Shown here in pieces: positions 35,304 through 44,536 of a DNA stretch of 64,000 bases. A program made the position numbers and the translations under genes. Under the pieces are notes generated by a model. That model saw only the letters and a program-made list of their open reading frames with translations, was not told the DNA's origin and made no database searches. Origin of the DNA: Candidatus Omnitrophota bacterium (GTDB lineage Bacteria; Hinthialibacterota; Hinthialibacteria; OLB16); NCBI GenBank assembly GCA_020632575.1, contig JACKFH010000010.1, positions 1-64,000 of the forward strand, in the 5' to 3' direction. How positions within the stretch are numbered: the stretch's first letter is position 1; each line of letters starts with the position of its first letter.

Positions 35304-36933
35304 AAATCCCCCCCTTAAACTCATAGTTCCTCTCGATCTCCACATTCACGCATGCCGCCTTGCCCGATTCGAAGGCGCGCTCCAAGGCGGGGCGGATCTG
35401 ATCCGGTTGGGTGACATGCTCGCCGTGGCCGCCCATTGCTTCGACCACTTGGTCGTAGCGGGTGTAGGCGAGTTCGGTGGCGACCAAATTTTCTTTGCCG
35501 AAATAGGCGGCTTGGGGGCGCATCATCTGACCCCAGGCTGCGTCGTTGCCGACAACTCCGACAATCGGAAAACCGAAACGGATCGCGGTGTCGTACTCGA
35601 AACCGTTGAGACCGAAACTGCCGTCGCCGTAGATGATGAGAATGCGCTTGTCCGGATGGGCTGCTTGAGCCGCGAGTGCGAAGGGCATCCCGACTCCTAG
35701 CGTGCCGAGCGGACCCGGATCCATCCAGAAACCGTTCTTCGGAACGGGAAGAACTTTCGCCGCTTGAGCCACGATGTCGCCACCGTCGCCGATGACAATC
35801 ATGTCGTCGTTTACAAACTCCGTGATTTCCTGACAGAGGCGCCCCGCGTGGATCGGAACCTGTTCGTTCTTCGCCATCGCGGAGTTCTTGGCCGCTTTGG
35901 CGTCCTCTTCTTTGCGGAGTTTGTCCGCGTACTCGGTGAAATCGAGAGAGAGGGAATCCTCTTGCATGACTTGGTTGAGGAGATCGAACGAACAGGCGAG
36001 GTTCCCCACCAAAGCGAGATCCGCCGCTCGATTTTGTCCGATGAGGAGATTATCCATTTCCAATTGAATAATTTTTGCGTGCGCTGGAACCGATTTTCCG
36101 AAGGCCAAACGGAAGTCGAGGATTGCACCGGCGAGGATGAGGACATCGCACTCCTCCATCGCCTTCCTGCGAGTGCTGTTGAACAGATGTTTCGAATCGC
36201 GCGGGATCATTCCCCGACCCATGCCGTTGACATAAGCCGGCAGGTTTGTCTTCTCCAAGAACTCGTTAAGGGACCCTTGGGCGTTCGACCATTTGACGCT
36301 CGTCCCGACCATCATCATCGGTTTCTTTGCCGTGCTCAAAATCTCCAGCGCCTGTTTGGCGCTTGCTCGATCGGGACTCAATCTTGGAGGGGACGTCGAG
36401 ATGGCGGGAATGGGGATTTGACCGTCAGGCACATTCATCAAAATGTCCATCGGAATCTCGAGGAAGACTGGACCCGGGATGCCGGAGACCGCGTGACGGA
36501 TGGCGAGTTCGATATACTCGGGAATGCGGGCAGTTTCATAACAAGCGTCGGCCCACTTCGTGATCGGTTTCATCAGGGCGACATGATCCATTTCCTGGAG
36601 CGAGCCTTTGCCGCGATTTCCAAACGGCCCCTGTCCGCCGATCACCAGCATCGGGGAATTCGCTCGCCAAGCGTTGGCCACCCCGGTCACCGCGTCGGTG
36701 ACCCCCGGACCGGCGGTCACCACCGCGACCCCGATCTTGCCCGGGTTTACCCGTGACCACGCATCGGCGGCGTGAGTGGAGGCCTGCTCATGACGAACAT
36801 CGATGATGCGGATGCCCTCGTCCTGGCAACCGTCGTAGATCGGCATCACATGCCCCCCGCAGAGGGTGAAGAGACACTCCACTCCCGCGGACTTCAAAGT
36901 CTTTGCCACCAACTTGCCACCGTGCATGAGCAT
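35296..36933 (-). CDS. Thiamine-diphosphate enzyme, acetolactate synthase/2-hydroxyacyl-CoA lyase type
   Basis: This 545-residue enzyme has the three TPP-family domains. The N-domain holds the catalytic Glu in DVRHEQASTHAADAW and the TAGPGVTDAV motif. The central nucleotide-fold domain follows. The C-domain has the ThDP site from GDGSFGLNGFEYDTA to GNDAAWGQ. The sequence KTLKSAGVECLFTLCGGHVMPI resembles mammalian ILVBL/HACL proteins, which cleave 2-hydroxyacyl-CoA, more than biosynthetic IlvB, and no small subunit gene is nearby. It precedes and overlaps the GH5-like gene by 8 bases. The reaction is inferred; a carboligase or decarboxylase role is also possible. Confidence 0.82.
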   Translation of the reverse strand: MLMHGGKLVAKTLKSAGVECLFTLCGGHVMPIYDGCQDEGIRIIDVRHEQASTHAADAWSRVNPGKIGVAVVTAGPGVTDAVTGVANAWRANSPMLVIGGQGPFGNRGKGSLQEMDHVALMKPITKWADACYETARIPEYIELAIRHAVSGIPGPVFLEIPMDILMNVPDGQIPIPAISTSPPRLSPDRASAKQALEILSTAKKPMMMVGTSVKWSNAQGSLNEFLEKTNLPAYVNGMGRGMIPRDSKHLFNSTRRKAMEECDVLILAGAILDFRLAFGKSVPAHAKIIQLEMDNLLIGQNRAADLALVGNLACSFDLLNQVMQEDSLSLDFTEYADKLRKEEDAKAAKNSAMAKNEQVPIHAGRLCQEITEFVNDDMIVIGDGGDIVAQAAKVLPVPKNGFWMDPGPLGTLGVGMPFALAAQAAHPDKRILIIYGDGSFGLNGFEYDTAIRFGFPIVGVVGNDAAWGQMMRPQAAYFGKENLVATELAYTRYDQVVEAMGGHGEHVTQPDQIRPALERAFESGKAACVNVEIERNYEFKGGIYV

Positions 36934-37261
36934 GGGTCATTCCTCCAAGAGTTCCTTAAGGCGATTGTTTCATTTCCGGATGGGATAAAGAACCTCCATC
37001 GATGAAAACCTCTTGAACGATTTTCGCCAACCGATTGTAGGATGTTAATCATCCGCGCCAGTGCTTCGGGATCAAGTCTTGGGTCTTCCCTCTCGGAATC
37101 GCGCCCGACTGCGAGTGTCTGGAAATGCTCAGGTTTCCTCCAAATGGATTCTGAGAGAGAATGGCTGGTTGGGAAATGACGATTCAGGGTGGAATCATTT
37201 TTCCGTATGGGAAAGGAGATCGAGGAGTGAATGCCCTTCCGAGCGGAGATAATCGATCGGG
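36934..37261. other. Gene-free divergent region
   Basis: About 330 bases between the minus-strand TPP enzyme and the plus-strand methyltransferase. AT content rises near 36960-37050. No promoter pair, repeat or RNA could be assigned. A short open frame at 37061-37252 has no ribosome site and looks accidental. Confidence 0.4.
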
Positions 37262-38095
37262 ATGAATCCGGAGAACGAGGTGAAAACCTGCCCCGTCTGC
37301 GATGGGGCCCAAATTGGAACTCCCTTCACGAGTCTCCCCTCTTTTTTGGAATGCCGGAACTGCGGGTTGCTCTTCCAAGTTCGACACAAGGACGACTCAT
37401 CTCTAAATCGCGCCTATGAGGATGAAGAAGAAGATGCCAGCGCCCGAAGGATTCAAGCCGAAGAGGAAGAGAGGGTTCGCTATTACCATGATCTCTTCGA
37501 AAGAATTGCTGAGGGACATCCTCAACCCGGTCGGGTCCTCGAGATTGGCTGCGGGACAGGCGGACTTCTGCAAAGATTTCAAAAGGCTGGCTGGCAGTGC
37601 GAGGGGATTGAGCCCTCACCGAGATTGCGTCGGATTGCCGAGGAGAGTTTCGGCGGTTCCGTTCCCATTCATTCGGAGCGAATCGAGAGTATTGAAATGG
37701 ATCTGACAAGCATCCCCTATGACCTGATTGTCGGAATCGATGTGATCGAACATCTCGCAGACCCGGTGCTCCTGCCTAAAAAATGTTTCGAATGGCTAAA
37801 AGCTGAGGGAACCCTCTTTCTTCAAACTCCAAACGCGGGAAGTATTCGCCGATACCTACAAAGAGAAAGTTGGGAGCAGCTCGCCCCCGACGAGCATCTA
37901 TTTATTCACACCGCCCAAAGTCTGAAACGCCTGCTTGAAAGCACAGGTTTCCGAGAGGTCGAGGTGATCCCGTTCAGCGGTTCGACAACGGATAGTCCAG
38001 CCCGAAGTGTGGCGATGAAATCGATTGGAACCTTGCTTCGTTGGATGGGAATGAATAACGGACTTTGGGCGAGCGCGAGGAAAGGAAAGGAATGA
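37262..38095 (+). CDS. SAM-dependent methyltransferase with N-terminal zinc ribbon
   Basis: This 277-residue class I methyltransferase begins with a CxxC...CxxC zinc-ribbon-like segment (CPVCDG at about 10-15, CRNCG at about 31-35). The Rossmann SAM site VLEIGCGTGGLLQRF follows, with the acidic loop GIEPSPRL, the DVIEHLADP motif and LQTPNAGS. This layout is common in enzymes that modify cell-surface sugars or lipid heads. Its last four bases overlap the start of the PfkB kinase gene (ATGA), so the two are coupled. The substrate is unknown. Confidence 0.85.
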   Translation: MNPENEVKTCPVCDGAQIGTPFTSLPSFLECRNCGLLFQVRHKDDSSLNRAYEDEEEDASARRIQAEEEERVRYYHDLFERIAEGHPQPGRVLEIGCGTGGLLQRFQKAGWQCEGIEPSPRLRRIAEESFGGSVPIHSERIESIEMDLTSIPYDLIVGIDVIEHLADPVLLPKKCFEWLKAEGTLFLQTPNAGSIRRYLQRESWEQLAPDEHLFIHTAQSLKRLLESTGFREVEVIPFSGSTTDSPARSVAMKSIGTLLRWMGMNNGLWASARKGKE

Positions 38096-39024
38096 TCCAC
38101 ACAATCACATTCAACCCGGGAATCGATGTCACTCTTCGACTCCAGGAATTGAAACCGGGAGGCGTGCAACGCCCCGACGATGTCTCCGAACAACCGGGAG
38201 GTAAGGGCATGAACGTCTCAATGGCTCTCGCCCGTCTTGGAGTCGACACGCGAGCCTGGGTTCTTTTGGGAGGTCGGCGAGGAGAAGCATGGAAGGATCT
38301 TGCCTCGAACGTCGGCTTTGAGATTCAAGCGATTGAGATGACTGGTGAGACACGGCAGAACATCAAAGTGTTCGAAACCGGATTGAACCGTCAAACCGAT
38401 CTGAATCTTCCCGGTCCTAGTTTCGAACCGGAGGCTTTCGACCACCTCCTATCCGGGCTCGCGCGCGAAGTGGGGGAGAACGATCTTGTGGTGGTCGCCG
38501 GCAGCTCTCTCCCGGATACGCCACCCGAGACCTGGGTTCGACTTGGCAAGATTCTCCGAGGCAATGGGGCCAGATTGGTCATCGATGTAAGCGGCGAGCC
38601 TTTGAAGAGTGTCGAGGAGTTTCGCCCCTGGATGGTCAAGATCAATCTAGACGAGTACAACGAATGGAAAATGACGGATCATCGGTCTCTGGATTCGGTT
38701 GTCGCCAGCATGGAAACGCACGATCTTCCTCATCACCTCCTCCTCACCGATGGCGGGAACGGAGCGCTGGGGATTTCCTCGGATGGTTCGATCGAACGGG
38801 TCGGATGTTACGAGGTCGAGGTTCAGGGGACTGTGGGGGCCGGCGACGCTTTCACCGCCGGGTTCCTCGCGGCGTGGGAGGAACTTGACAATGGTTGGCG
38901 AAACGCGTTGGCATGGGGTGCGGCGACCGCCGCTGGAGCGGTCGAACTCCCCGGCACGGATTTCCCCACGCGAGAGAGAGTTCTGGAAATCCTGATGAAA
39001 GAAGAAGAGACGGATTCCGTTTAA
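38092..39024 (+). CDS. PfkB-family sugar-phosphate kinase (1-phosphofructokinase-like)
   Basis: This 310-residue ribokinase-fold kinase starts MIHTITFNPGIDVTLRL, the N-terminus typical of 1-phosphofructokinase/tagatose-6-phosphate kinase. It has the GGKGMNVSMALARLG motif and the C-terminal ATP/catalytic motif GTVGAGDAFTAGFL with the catalytic Asp. The ATG overlaps the upstream stop and follows AGGAAAGGA. No PTS fructose genes are nearby, so the name FruK is not assigned. Likely phosphorylates a hexose phosphate at C1 or C6 in the cytoplasm. Followed by lpxB after seven bases. Confidence 0.87.
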   Translation: MIHTITFNPGIDVTLRLQELKPGGVQRPDDVSEQPGGKGMNVSMALARLGVDTRAWVLLGGRRGEAWKDLASNVGFEIQAIEMTGETRQNIKVFETGLNRQTDLNLPGPSFEPEAFDHLLSGLAREVGENDLVVVAGSSLPDTPPETWVRLGKILRGNGARLVIDVSGEPLKSVEEFRPWMVKINLDEYNEWKMTDHRSLDSVVASMETHDLPHHLLLTDGGNGALGISSDGSIERVGCYEVEVQGTVGAGDAFTAGFLAAWEELDNGWRNALAWGAATAAGAVELPGTDFPTRERVLEILMKEEETDSV

Positions 39025-39031
39025 CGATCCC

Positions 39032-40171
39032 ATGAAGAAAATCTTTTTTGTGGCCGGCGAGGTTTCGGGAGATCAACACGCCTCCGAGGTTATCCGCGAA
39101 CTGAAGAGACTGGACCCCGAGGTCGAGGTTCACGCCTATGGCGGCCCCCTGATGGAACAGGCGGGAGCGAAGATCCATTTCCCCCTCCCCGACTTGGCTT
39201 CGGTCGGGCTCGACTGGATTTGGAAAGTTTTTAAGTTCCGGAAGGTCGGTGTTGAACTCCTCGAGATCTGCAAGCGAGAAAAGATTGACACCTTGGTTCT
39301 CGTGGACTTTCCCGGGTTCAACTTGAGAGTGGCCACTGCGGCGAAGAAAGCGGGCATTCGGGTCATCTATTACATCATCCCGCAAGTGTGGGCCTGGCGG
39401 GCGGGTCGGCTCAAACGAATGAAACGGGATTTGGATTCAGCGCTGGTGATCTTTCCATTCGAAAAGCCGCTCCTGGAGGCGGCTGGCATCGAAACGGAAT
39501 TTGTTGGGCATCCCTTGGTCGATAAATTGAGCCGAGTTCGCGACCGATCGACCGTTCTCGACGAGCACGGACTCCGGGATCAGGGGGGAGAACGATTGAT
39601 CGGCCTCCTCCCTGGCAGTCGGAATCGAGAAGTGGATCGTTTGTTGCCGGTCCTCCTCGAAGCCGCCAGCCGAATTCAGAAGGAGGTAAGAAATGTCCAT
39701 TTTGTCCTTCCGCTCGCCTCCTCGATTTCGTTGGAAAGAGTGCGCTCTCAAGTGGGTGATTCGAAGTCGATCTCGATCGTAAAAAATCCATCGGACGATT
39801 TTCGATCCATCCTCGATTTTTCGATCACCAAGAGCGGGACCTCCACCCTTGAGAACGCCGTGATGGGGGTCCCCCAGATTGTCATTTATAAGGGTCGACC
39901 TTTGGATGCCTGGATCGCTCGGCGCGTGGTTCGAGTTCAATGGCTTGGGTTGGTCAATCTGATCGCGGGAAGAGAAATTTGTCCGGAACTGCTTCAGGAG
40001 GATTGCACCGCGGAAGCGATCACAGCGAAAACTGTTTATTTTCTCAACGACAAGGGAGCAATCAACAAGATGGTGGAGGCCATGACACAGGTTCGAGCCT
40101 CGCTTGGTGAATCCGGGGCCTCGGAACGGGCGGCAAAGGCGGTCCTAAGTCGTTTAACCCTTTCACCCTAG
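39032..40171 (+). CDS. lpxB: Lipid-A-disaccharide synthase
   Basis: This 379-residue GT19 glycosyltransferase condenses UDP-2,3-diacylglucosamine with lipid X to form the lipid A disaccharide at the inner membrane. Seen: FFVAGEVSGDQHAS near the N-terminus, the AYGGPLMEQAG block, the VDFPGFNLRVA and YYIIPQVWAWRAGRL blocks, LLPGSRNREVDR, and KSGTSTLENAVMGVPQIVIYK. It is the clearest sign of a Gram-negative outer membrane in this window. Third gene of a run with the methyltransferase and the sugar kinase; other lpx genes are not here. Confidence 0.96.
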   Translation: MKKIFFVAGEVSGDQHASEVIRELKRLDPEVEVHAYGGPLMEQAGAKIHFPLPDLASVGLDWIWKVFKFRKVGVELLEICKREKIDTLVLVDFPGFNLRVATAAKKAGIRVIYYIIPQVWAWRAGRLKRMKRDLDSALVIFPFEKPLLEAAGIETEFVGHPLVDKLSRVRDRSTVLDEHGLRDQGGERLIGLLPGSRNREVDRLLPVLLEAASRIQKEVRNVHFVLPLASSISLERVRSQVGDSKSISIVKNPSDDFRSILDFSITKSGTSTLENAVMGVPQIVIYKGRPLDAWIARRVVRVQWLGLVNLIAGREICPELLQEDCTAEAITAKTVYFLNDKGAINKMVEAMTQVRASLGESGASERAAKAVLSRLTLSP

Positions 40172-40271
40172 AAAGATCGAGGAGCGCTTTGTCGGTCATT
40201 CCTGAAATCATGCTTTTTTATGTTTTCACAGCCGCCGGAATCGGATACCTTATAGGTTGAGACCGGAAAAC

Positions 40272-42464
40272 ATGCCTAAGAAGAAAGAAACCGTCGGCTC
40301 CGCGCCCTTCGAGGTTCATCTCGCATCCCTTAGAGGAAGGCTGCTGAGAAATGTTCTGATTGGCGCCTTCATCGCCGTCATTATCACCCTGTTTGGGGAG
40401 ATCCAAATGGTGAAGGACGGCGAGTTGTTGGTTTACGACTGGCGGATGAACAGTCGTCCGAACCGGGTGAACGAGGCCCCGATCACCCTGGTCATGATTC
40501 AGGATTCCTCCCTCAACACCACAGGCATCCGAGGACTCGATAGACCAAAAACCCAGTACCTTGCCGAACTGATCCGAGTCCTCGACGACAAGAAGGCGAA
40601 AGTGATTGGCCTCGATTTGGTCTTGGCGGATATTGGGGACGAAGACCCTTATCGAAGAGAGCTTGAATCCAGTATTCACGAAGCCGGTAGTGTCATCCTC
40701 TCCGGTCGAACCTTCGGTATGCCGGAAACCAAAATGGACCGTGTGAGCCAGCTTCCTCCGGCTTTTCTCAGGACCAACGCCAAAGGGGTTGGGGTCCAAA
40801 ACCTAAGGATTGGCGACTTTGGAATTGTACGGGACTCTCTGGTTCGCATGAAACTGACAGGCGACCAAACCATGAACGCCTTTTCGGTCCTGGTCGCGCA
40901 GGCCTATGAGGGAGATAATTTCCCGAAGACCCTGGCCAATCTCCGTGAAGGGTTCTGGCTTTCCCCCTTTTACGCTCAAGCGATACCCCTCACCATATAT
41001 GGGGCGCCGATGGTTCTCGGCCCCGATCTGGCGAAAAAGGTTTCCGAGGACCCTTCCGGAGGGGTGGAGGAGGGTTTCCTCGCCATCAACTATCGCGGTC
41101 CCCGGAGCTCGGTCGGCTCCTTCGAGGGCACGTTTATCTGCCTTCCAGGGAATCTGAGTTATCTCCAAACGTTGGACAACCGATTCTTCGAAAACCGAAT
41201 TGTCATTGTGGGTTCGGGTGAGACAAATGTCCGCAACCGTCACCCCACCCCGGTAAGTCTAGTTGGCGGGGAGACGCAAAATGAAATGTTCACCGCCGAG
41301 ATCCTGGCCAACATGATCGCCACCATCCTGGATGGCGATTATGTTTTCTTCCCCACCGTGTTCGGGCGGCTGGGTTGGCTGCTCGCGATCGGACTGGTTT
41401 CAGGTTTTGTCTGCACGAATCGACGTTTGTTGCCGGTTACTCTGCTTGTGCTCATTTTCACTTGGGCGTTGTATCGCTATTCCAACCATCTGCTCGTGCA
41501 TTCAAACGTTTTCCTACCCACGCTCCCGGCGCTGGCGATACCTTGGCTGACCCTGCTGGGAAGCATTGGCGCCCGGCTCGCCTTGGACGATCGCGAGATT
41601 CGCCTGCTGCGCGACACCTTCGGACGCTCCGTCTCACCGGCCATCGCCCAGGAACTGGTCACCCGGATCACCGAGGAGGGGGGGGACGGTCAGAAAGCGT
41701 TACTCTCCGAAGAGTGTGTGGGATCGATTCTTTTTTTGGATGTCGCCAATTTCACCCCCTTATCGGAATCCGTTTCGCCCGAACGTCTATTCCTCTTTAC
41801 CAATGAGCTCTTGGACCGTCTTGCCGAGTGTGTATTCGATAATCAGGGTTCGCTGATCCGGTACACGGGGGATGGTCTTATCGCGCTTTTCGGTCGTCCG
41901 ATCGTTCGTGAGGATCATGCGATCTTGGCCTGCGAAGCGGGGCTCGCCATGCAAGAGCGGCTCCGACTCCTCAACGACGAACGTTCGATGCGAGGGGAAC
42001 CGGTGGTCCAGATCCGAATCGGCATCAACACCGGGACCATGATTGTGGGTCTCCTCGGAGGCCAGAAACGTTTCGATTACAGCGTTCTGGGAAACGAGGT
42101 CAATGTCGCCGCCCGGTTTGAAAAACTCAACAAGGATTTTGGCACCACCATCCTGGTCGGCGAACCCACCATTCGCGAGACCGAGTCCAAATTTCTCTCG
42201 CGCCCCCTGGGAAGCATCAGCCTCAAAGGGAAGACTCGCCAGGTTTCGGTCTATGAATTGGTCGCTAGGTCGGACGATCCGCTCCACGAGGACTATCGAT
42301 TCTTCCTCGATCATTTCAACCGGGGGTATGTCGCCATCCGGAACAACCAGTACGAGGAGGCTTTCAGGGAGTTCAGCCTGGCGATTCGTTATCGTCCGCA
42401 GGATCTCGCCACACAGAAACTTTTGGCTCGAGCCAAGGAGCGGATGCCTACCGAACCTGTCTGA
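40272..42464 (+). CDS. CHASE2-domain adenylate cyclase (class III)
   Basis: This 730-residue membrane sensor makes cyclic AMP. One N-terminal helix (about 25-45) is followed by an extracytoplasmic CHASE2 domain (about 45-335), three hydrophobic helices (about 345-430), a linker, and the class III cyclase domain (about 465-650). The metal Asp residues are in LFLDVANFTPLS and YTGDGLIALFG. Transition-state Asn and Arg are in NEVNVAARFE. The purine-selecting position is Ser (YSVLG), compatible with ATP. A TPR-like helical tail closes the protein. The ATG at 40272 is preferred to a TTG 15 bases earlier. No effector gene is adjacent. Confidence 0.9.
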   Translation: MPKKKETVGSAPFEVHLASLRGRLLRNVLIGAFIAVIITLFGEIQMVKDGELLVYDWRMNSRPNRVNEAPITLVMIQDSSLNTTGIRGLDRPKTQYLAELIRVLDDKKAKVIGLDLVLADIGDEDPYRRELESSIHEAGSVILSGRTFGMPETKMDRVSQLPPAFLRTNAKGVGVQNLRIGDFGIVRDSLVRMKLTGDQTMNAFSVLVAQAYEGDNFPKTLANLREGFWLSPFYAQAIPLTIYGAPMVLGPDLAKKVSEDPSGGVEEGFLAINYRGPRSSVGSFEGTFICLPGNLSYLQTLDNRFFENRIVIVGSGETNVRNRHPTPVSLVGGETQNEMFTAEILANMIATILDGDYVFFPTVFGRLGWLLAIGLVSGFVCTNRRLLPVTLLVLIFTWALYRYSNHLLVHSNVFLPTLPALAIPWLTLLGSIGARLALDDREIRLLRDTFGRSVSPAIAQELVTRITEEGGDGQKALLSEECVGSILFLDVANFTPLSESVSPERLFLFTNELLDRLAECVFDNQGSLIRYTGDGLIALFGRPIVREDHAILACEAGLAMQERLRLLNDERSMRGEPVVQIRIGINTGTMIVGLLGGQKRFDYSVLGNEVNVAARFEKLNKDFGTTILVGEPTIRETESKFLSRPLGSISLKGKTRQVSVYELVARSDDPLHEDYRFFLDHFNRGYVAIRNNQYEEAFREFSLAIRYRPQDLATQKLLARAKERMPTEPV

Positions 42465-42535
42465 GAATCGGCCATCCCGCGCCCTGATTCCCCGCGCTTG
42501 TTTTCAAGCGAGCGAAGTCGGGATAAATTCAGGGT

Positions 42536-44527
42536 ATGAGACCAAAATCCACCATTCTCCTTCCGTTCCTCCTGTTCGGAGGAATCTTAATAACCGCGAC
42601 TGTGCAGGCCGCTCCGAAAATCAATGTCGACGAACGCGTTCATTTCTATGGCGTTCAGTATTTGGATGAAGTTCGCTCCGTCTCCCACACCTTCTATTTG
42701 ACCAATGAGGGGGATGAAACCCTTGTCATCACGGGAACTCATCCCTCCTGCGGGTGCACTCGCGCCGACCTATCGGATCAGAACATCGAACCGGGCGGAG
42801 TGGCGACTCTCACCGCCGAGTTTAGTTTCGAAAGATACACCGGCAAGGATCAGATCCGAGTCACTGTCGATTCCAACGATCCCGACGCGCCCTCGATCGA
42901 CCTGGGATTACAGGGTTATGTCCTTCAAAAGTGGAAGGCGGATCTTCCGGAGATCGATTTTGGGGTTGTTCAAGCGTCCTCGACTTCGCAGCCAGCCAAT
43001 ATTCAAATCATCGCGCAGAGAAGATTGGATGAACCGGAGCCTGTCATCGATCGGATCGACTATGACCCTCAACGGATTCAAGTCCATTTGGTTCAAGAAA
43101 ACACCCGTGTGGTGAGAGAATCCTACCAAGAGAAGACCTGGCGGTATGAGGTCCGCGTTTTGACAACCGATAAGTATTCCAACTTCGAATCGGCGTCCCT
43201 CGATTTCCGAAGCGGAGGGGCTCCAACCCCTGTCCTCACATTGCCGGTTAAGTGGAAGGTCGAGGGGGATCTCGAAGTGACTCCGCGATATCTCAATCTT
43301 CTGAAATCGAGATACTACCGAGGCGGGGGGGTGGCGGCCAGCGGAACGGACGCGGCGGCGAGGGTTCGGATTCGATCGAAATCCAACTTCCCGATCGCGA
43401 TCGAAAGCCTGACCGCGACACCTCCCTTCCGGGCCGAGGTTCTGGATGCGGAGAACCCCGGTGAAGCATGGGCGGTGGTCGAACTGAACTCCGAAGATCC
43501 CGGAACTTACTCCGGGGTTCTCTCGATTTTCACCAACCACCCCGAGGAGCGTCAATTCGACATTCTTCTCGAGGGCAAAGTCGAGGTGCAAAAGGCGAAC
43601 CTCAGCGCGAACGGCGATTTTTATCATTTCGGGAAGGTCTTCTCGGCGAGGGTTCCTGAGGTCAGTCACACCTTCACGATTCGGAATTCCGGAAGAGAGA
43701 CCCTCAATTTGCGGCTCGAGGATGTCGGGCAATTGGAGGCGGCTTTGGGTGATGCCGAGGTGGCGCCGGGTTCATCCACCACTCTGTTTGTCCGGAAAGA
43801 ATTGGCCGGGATTGTCGGGCCCGTTTCGGATGTGGTCGTTATCGGATCCAACGATTTCGAACGACCCCGGGTGGAGTTTCGCATTCAAGGGGAGGTTCTC
43901 CCTTATTGGAGGATCGATCCCCCGGAACTGGTCTTCGAAAACGCGGTCGAGGGGAAACCGGAAATTGGAACCGCGGTGGTCGAGCAGTGGTTCCTCAGTT
44001 GGGAAAGGCCAAAAAGAATCCGGGCGCTCGCTTCAGACGATCCGCAAGCGACAATCGAGCCAGGAGAACCAAAGGCGGCTTACTCGGGACTTGGGTATGG
44101 AACCGCCGAAACCGAAATAATGGTGCGGCTCAATCCAAACGGAAAAATTGGATGGAATGAAACGATGCTGCAACTCGAGACAGTCGAACCGAACGAACAC
44201 CCCATCCCGCGGCTTACGGTCAAATGGAATCTCCTGGGCCAGTTCCGAAGCCTGCCCAGACGGATCGTTTTCTCCAAGGACCAAGCGGCCGGAGGAAAGA
44301 AAGACATCAAGGTTTACACCCTCGATGAAAGCCCCTTCCAAATCACCCGCTTCGAGGCCCCGCCCGGCATGGAGGTCCAACCGCTCAAATCGACGCCAAC
44401 AGAGTCTTTCTTCACTGTCACCGTCACCGATCCAACTGCCCTGGCCAATCAGCCCGAACCGAGGATTGTGTTTTCCAGCGACAAAGCGGACGAATCGGAG
44501 TTCGAGGTGGAGGTGCTTCTGCGGTAA
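42536..44527 (+). CDS. Long exported DUF1573-domain protein
   Basis: This 663-residue protein has a signal peptide (ending VQAA). An N-terminal DUF1573 domain (about 25-130) contains HTFYLTNEGDETLVITGTHP and the PSCGCT motif. At least four more immunoglobulin-like beta modules of about 90-110 residues follow, one with a second HTFTIRNSGRETLNL block near 375. DUF1573 proteins are periplasmic or surface ASH/MSP-like proteins of unclear role. It lies 71 bases after the cyclase gene on the same strand and converges on the alpha/beta hydrolase gene with only nine bases between the stops. Confidence 0.82.
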   Translation: MRPKSTILLPFLLFGGILITATVQAAPKINVDERVHFYGVQYLDEVRSVSHTFYLTNEGDETLVITGTHPSCGCTRADLSDQNIEPGGVATLTAEFSFERYTGKDQIRVTVDSNDPDAPSIDLGLQGYVLQKWKADLPEIDFGVVQASSTSQPANIQIIAQRRLDEPEPVIDRIDYDPQRIQVHLVQENTRVVRESYQEKTWRYEVRVLTTDKYSNFESASLDFRSGGAPTPVLTLPVKWKVEGDLEVTPRYLNLLKSRYYRGGGVAASGTDAAARVRIRSKSNFPIAIESLTATPPFRAEVLDAENPGEAWAVVELNSEDPGTYSGVLSIFTNHPEERQFDILLEGKVEVQKANLSANGDFYHFGKVFSARVPEVSHTFTIRNSGRETLNLRLEDVGQLEAALGDAEVAPGSSTTLFVRKELAGIVGPVSDVVVIGSNDFERPRVEFRIQGEVLPYWRIDPPELVFENAVEGKPEIGTAVVEQWFLSWERPKRIRALASDDPQATIEPGEPKAAYSGLGYGTAETEIMVRLNPNGKIGWNETMLQLETVEPNEHPIPRLTVKWNLLGQFRSLPRRIVFSKDQAAGGKKDIKVYTLDESPFQITRFEAPPGMEVQPLKSTPTESFFTVTVTDPTALANQPEPRIVFSSDKADESEFEVEVLLR

Positions 44528-44536
44528 ATTCGCCAA

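Noticed and set aside
35764..36756. Plus-strand frame opposite the TPP enzyme
   Set aside because: No motif, no ribosome site, and the minus strand encodes an intact conserved enzyme.
37061..37252. Short plus-strand frame before the methyltransferase
   Set aside because: No ribosome site, no recognisable protein features, and it starts in a leader region.
40272..42464. GNE in the cyclase motif as a lost substrate Asp
   Set aside because: The Asn position also occurs in canonical class III cyclases; the purine-selecting position is the Ser earlier in YSVLG, which is acceptable.
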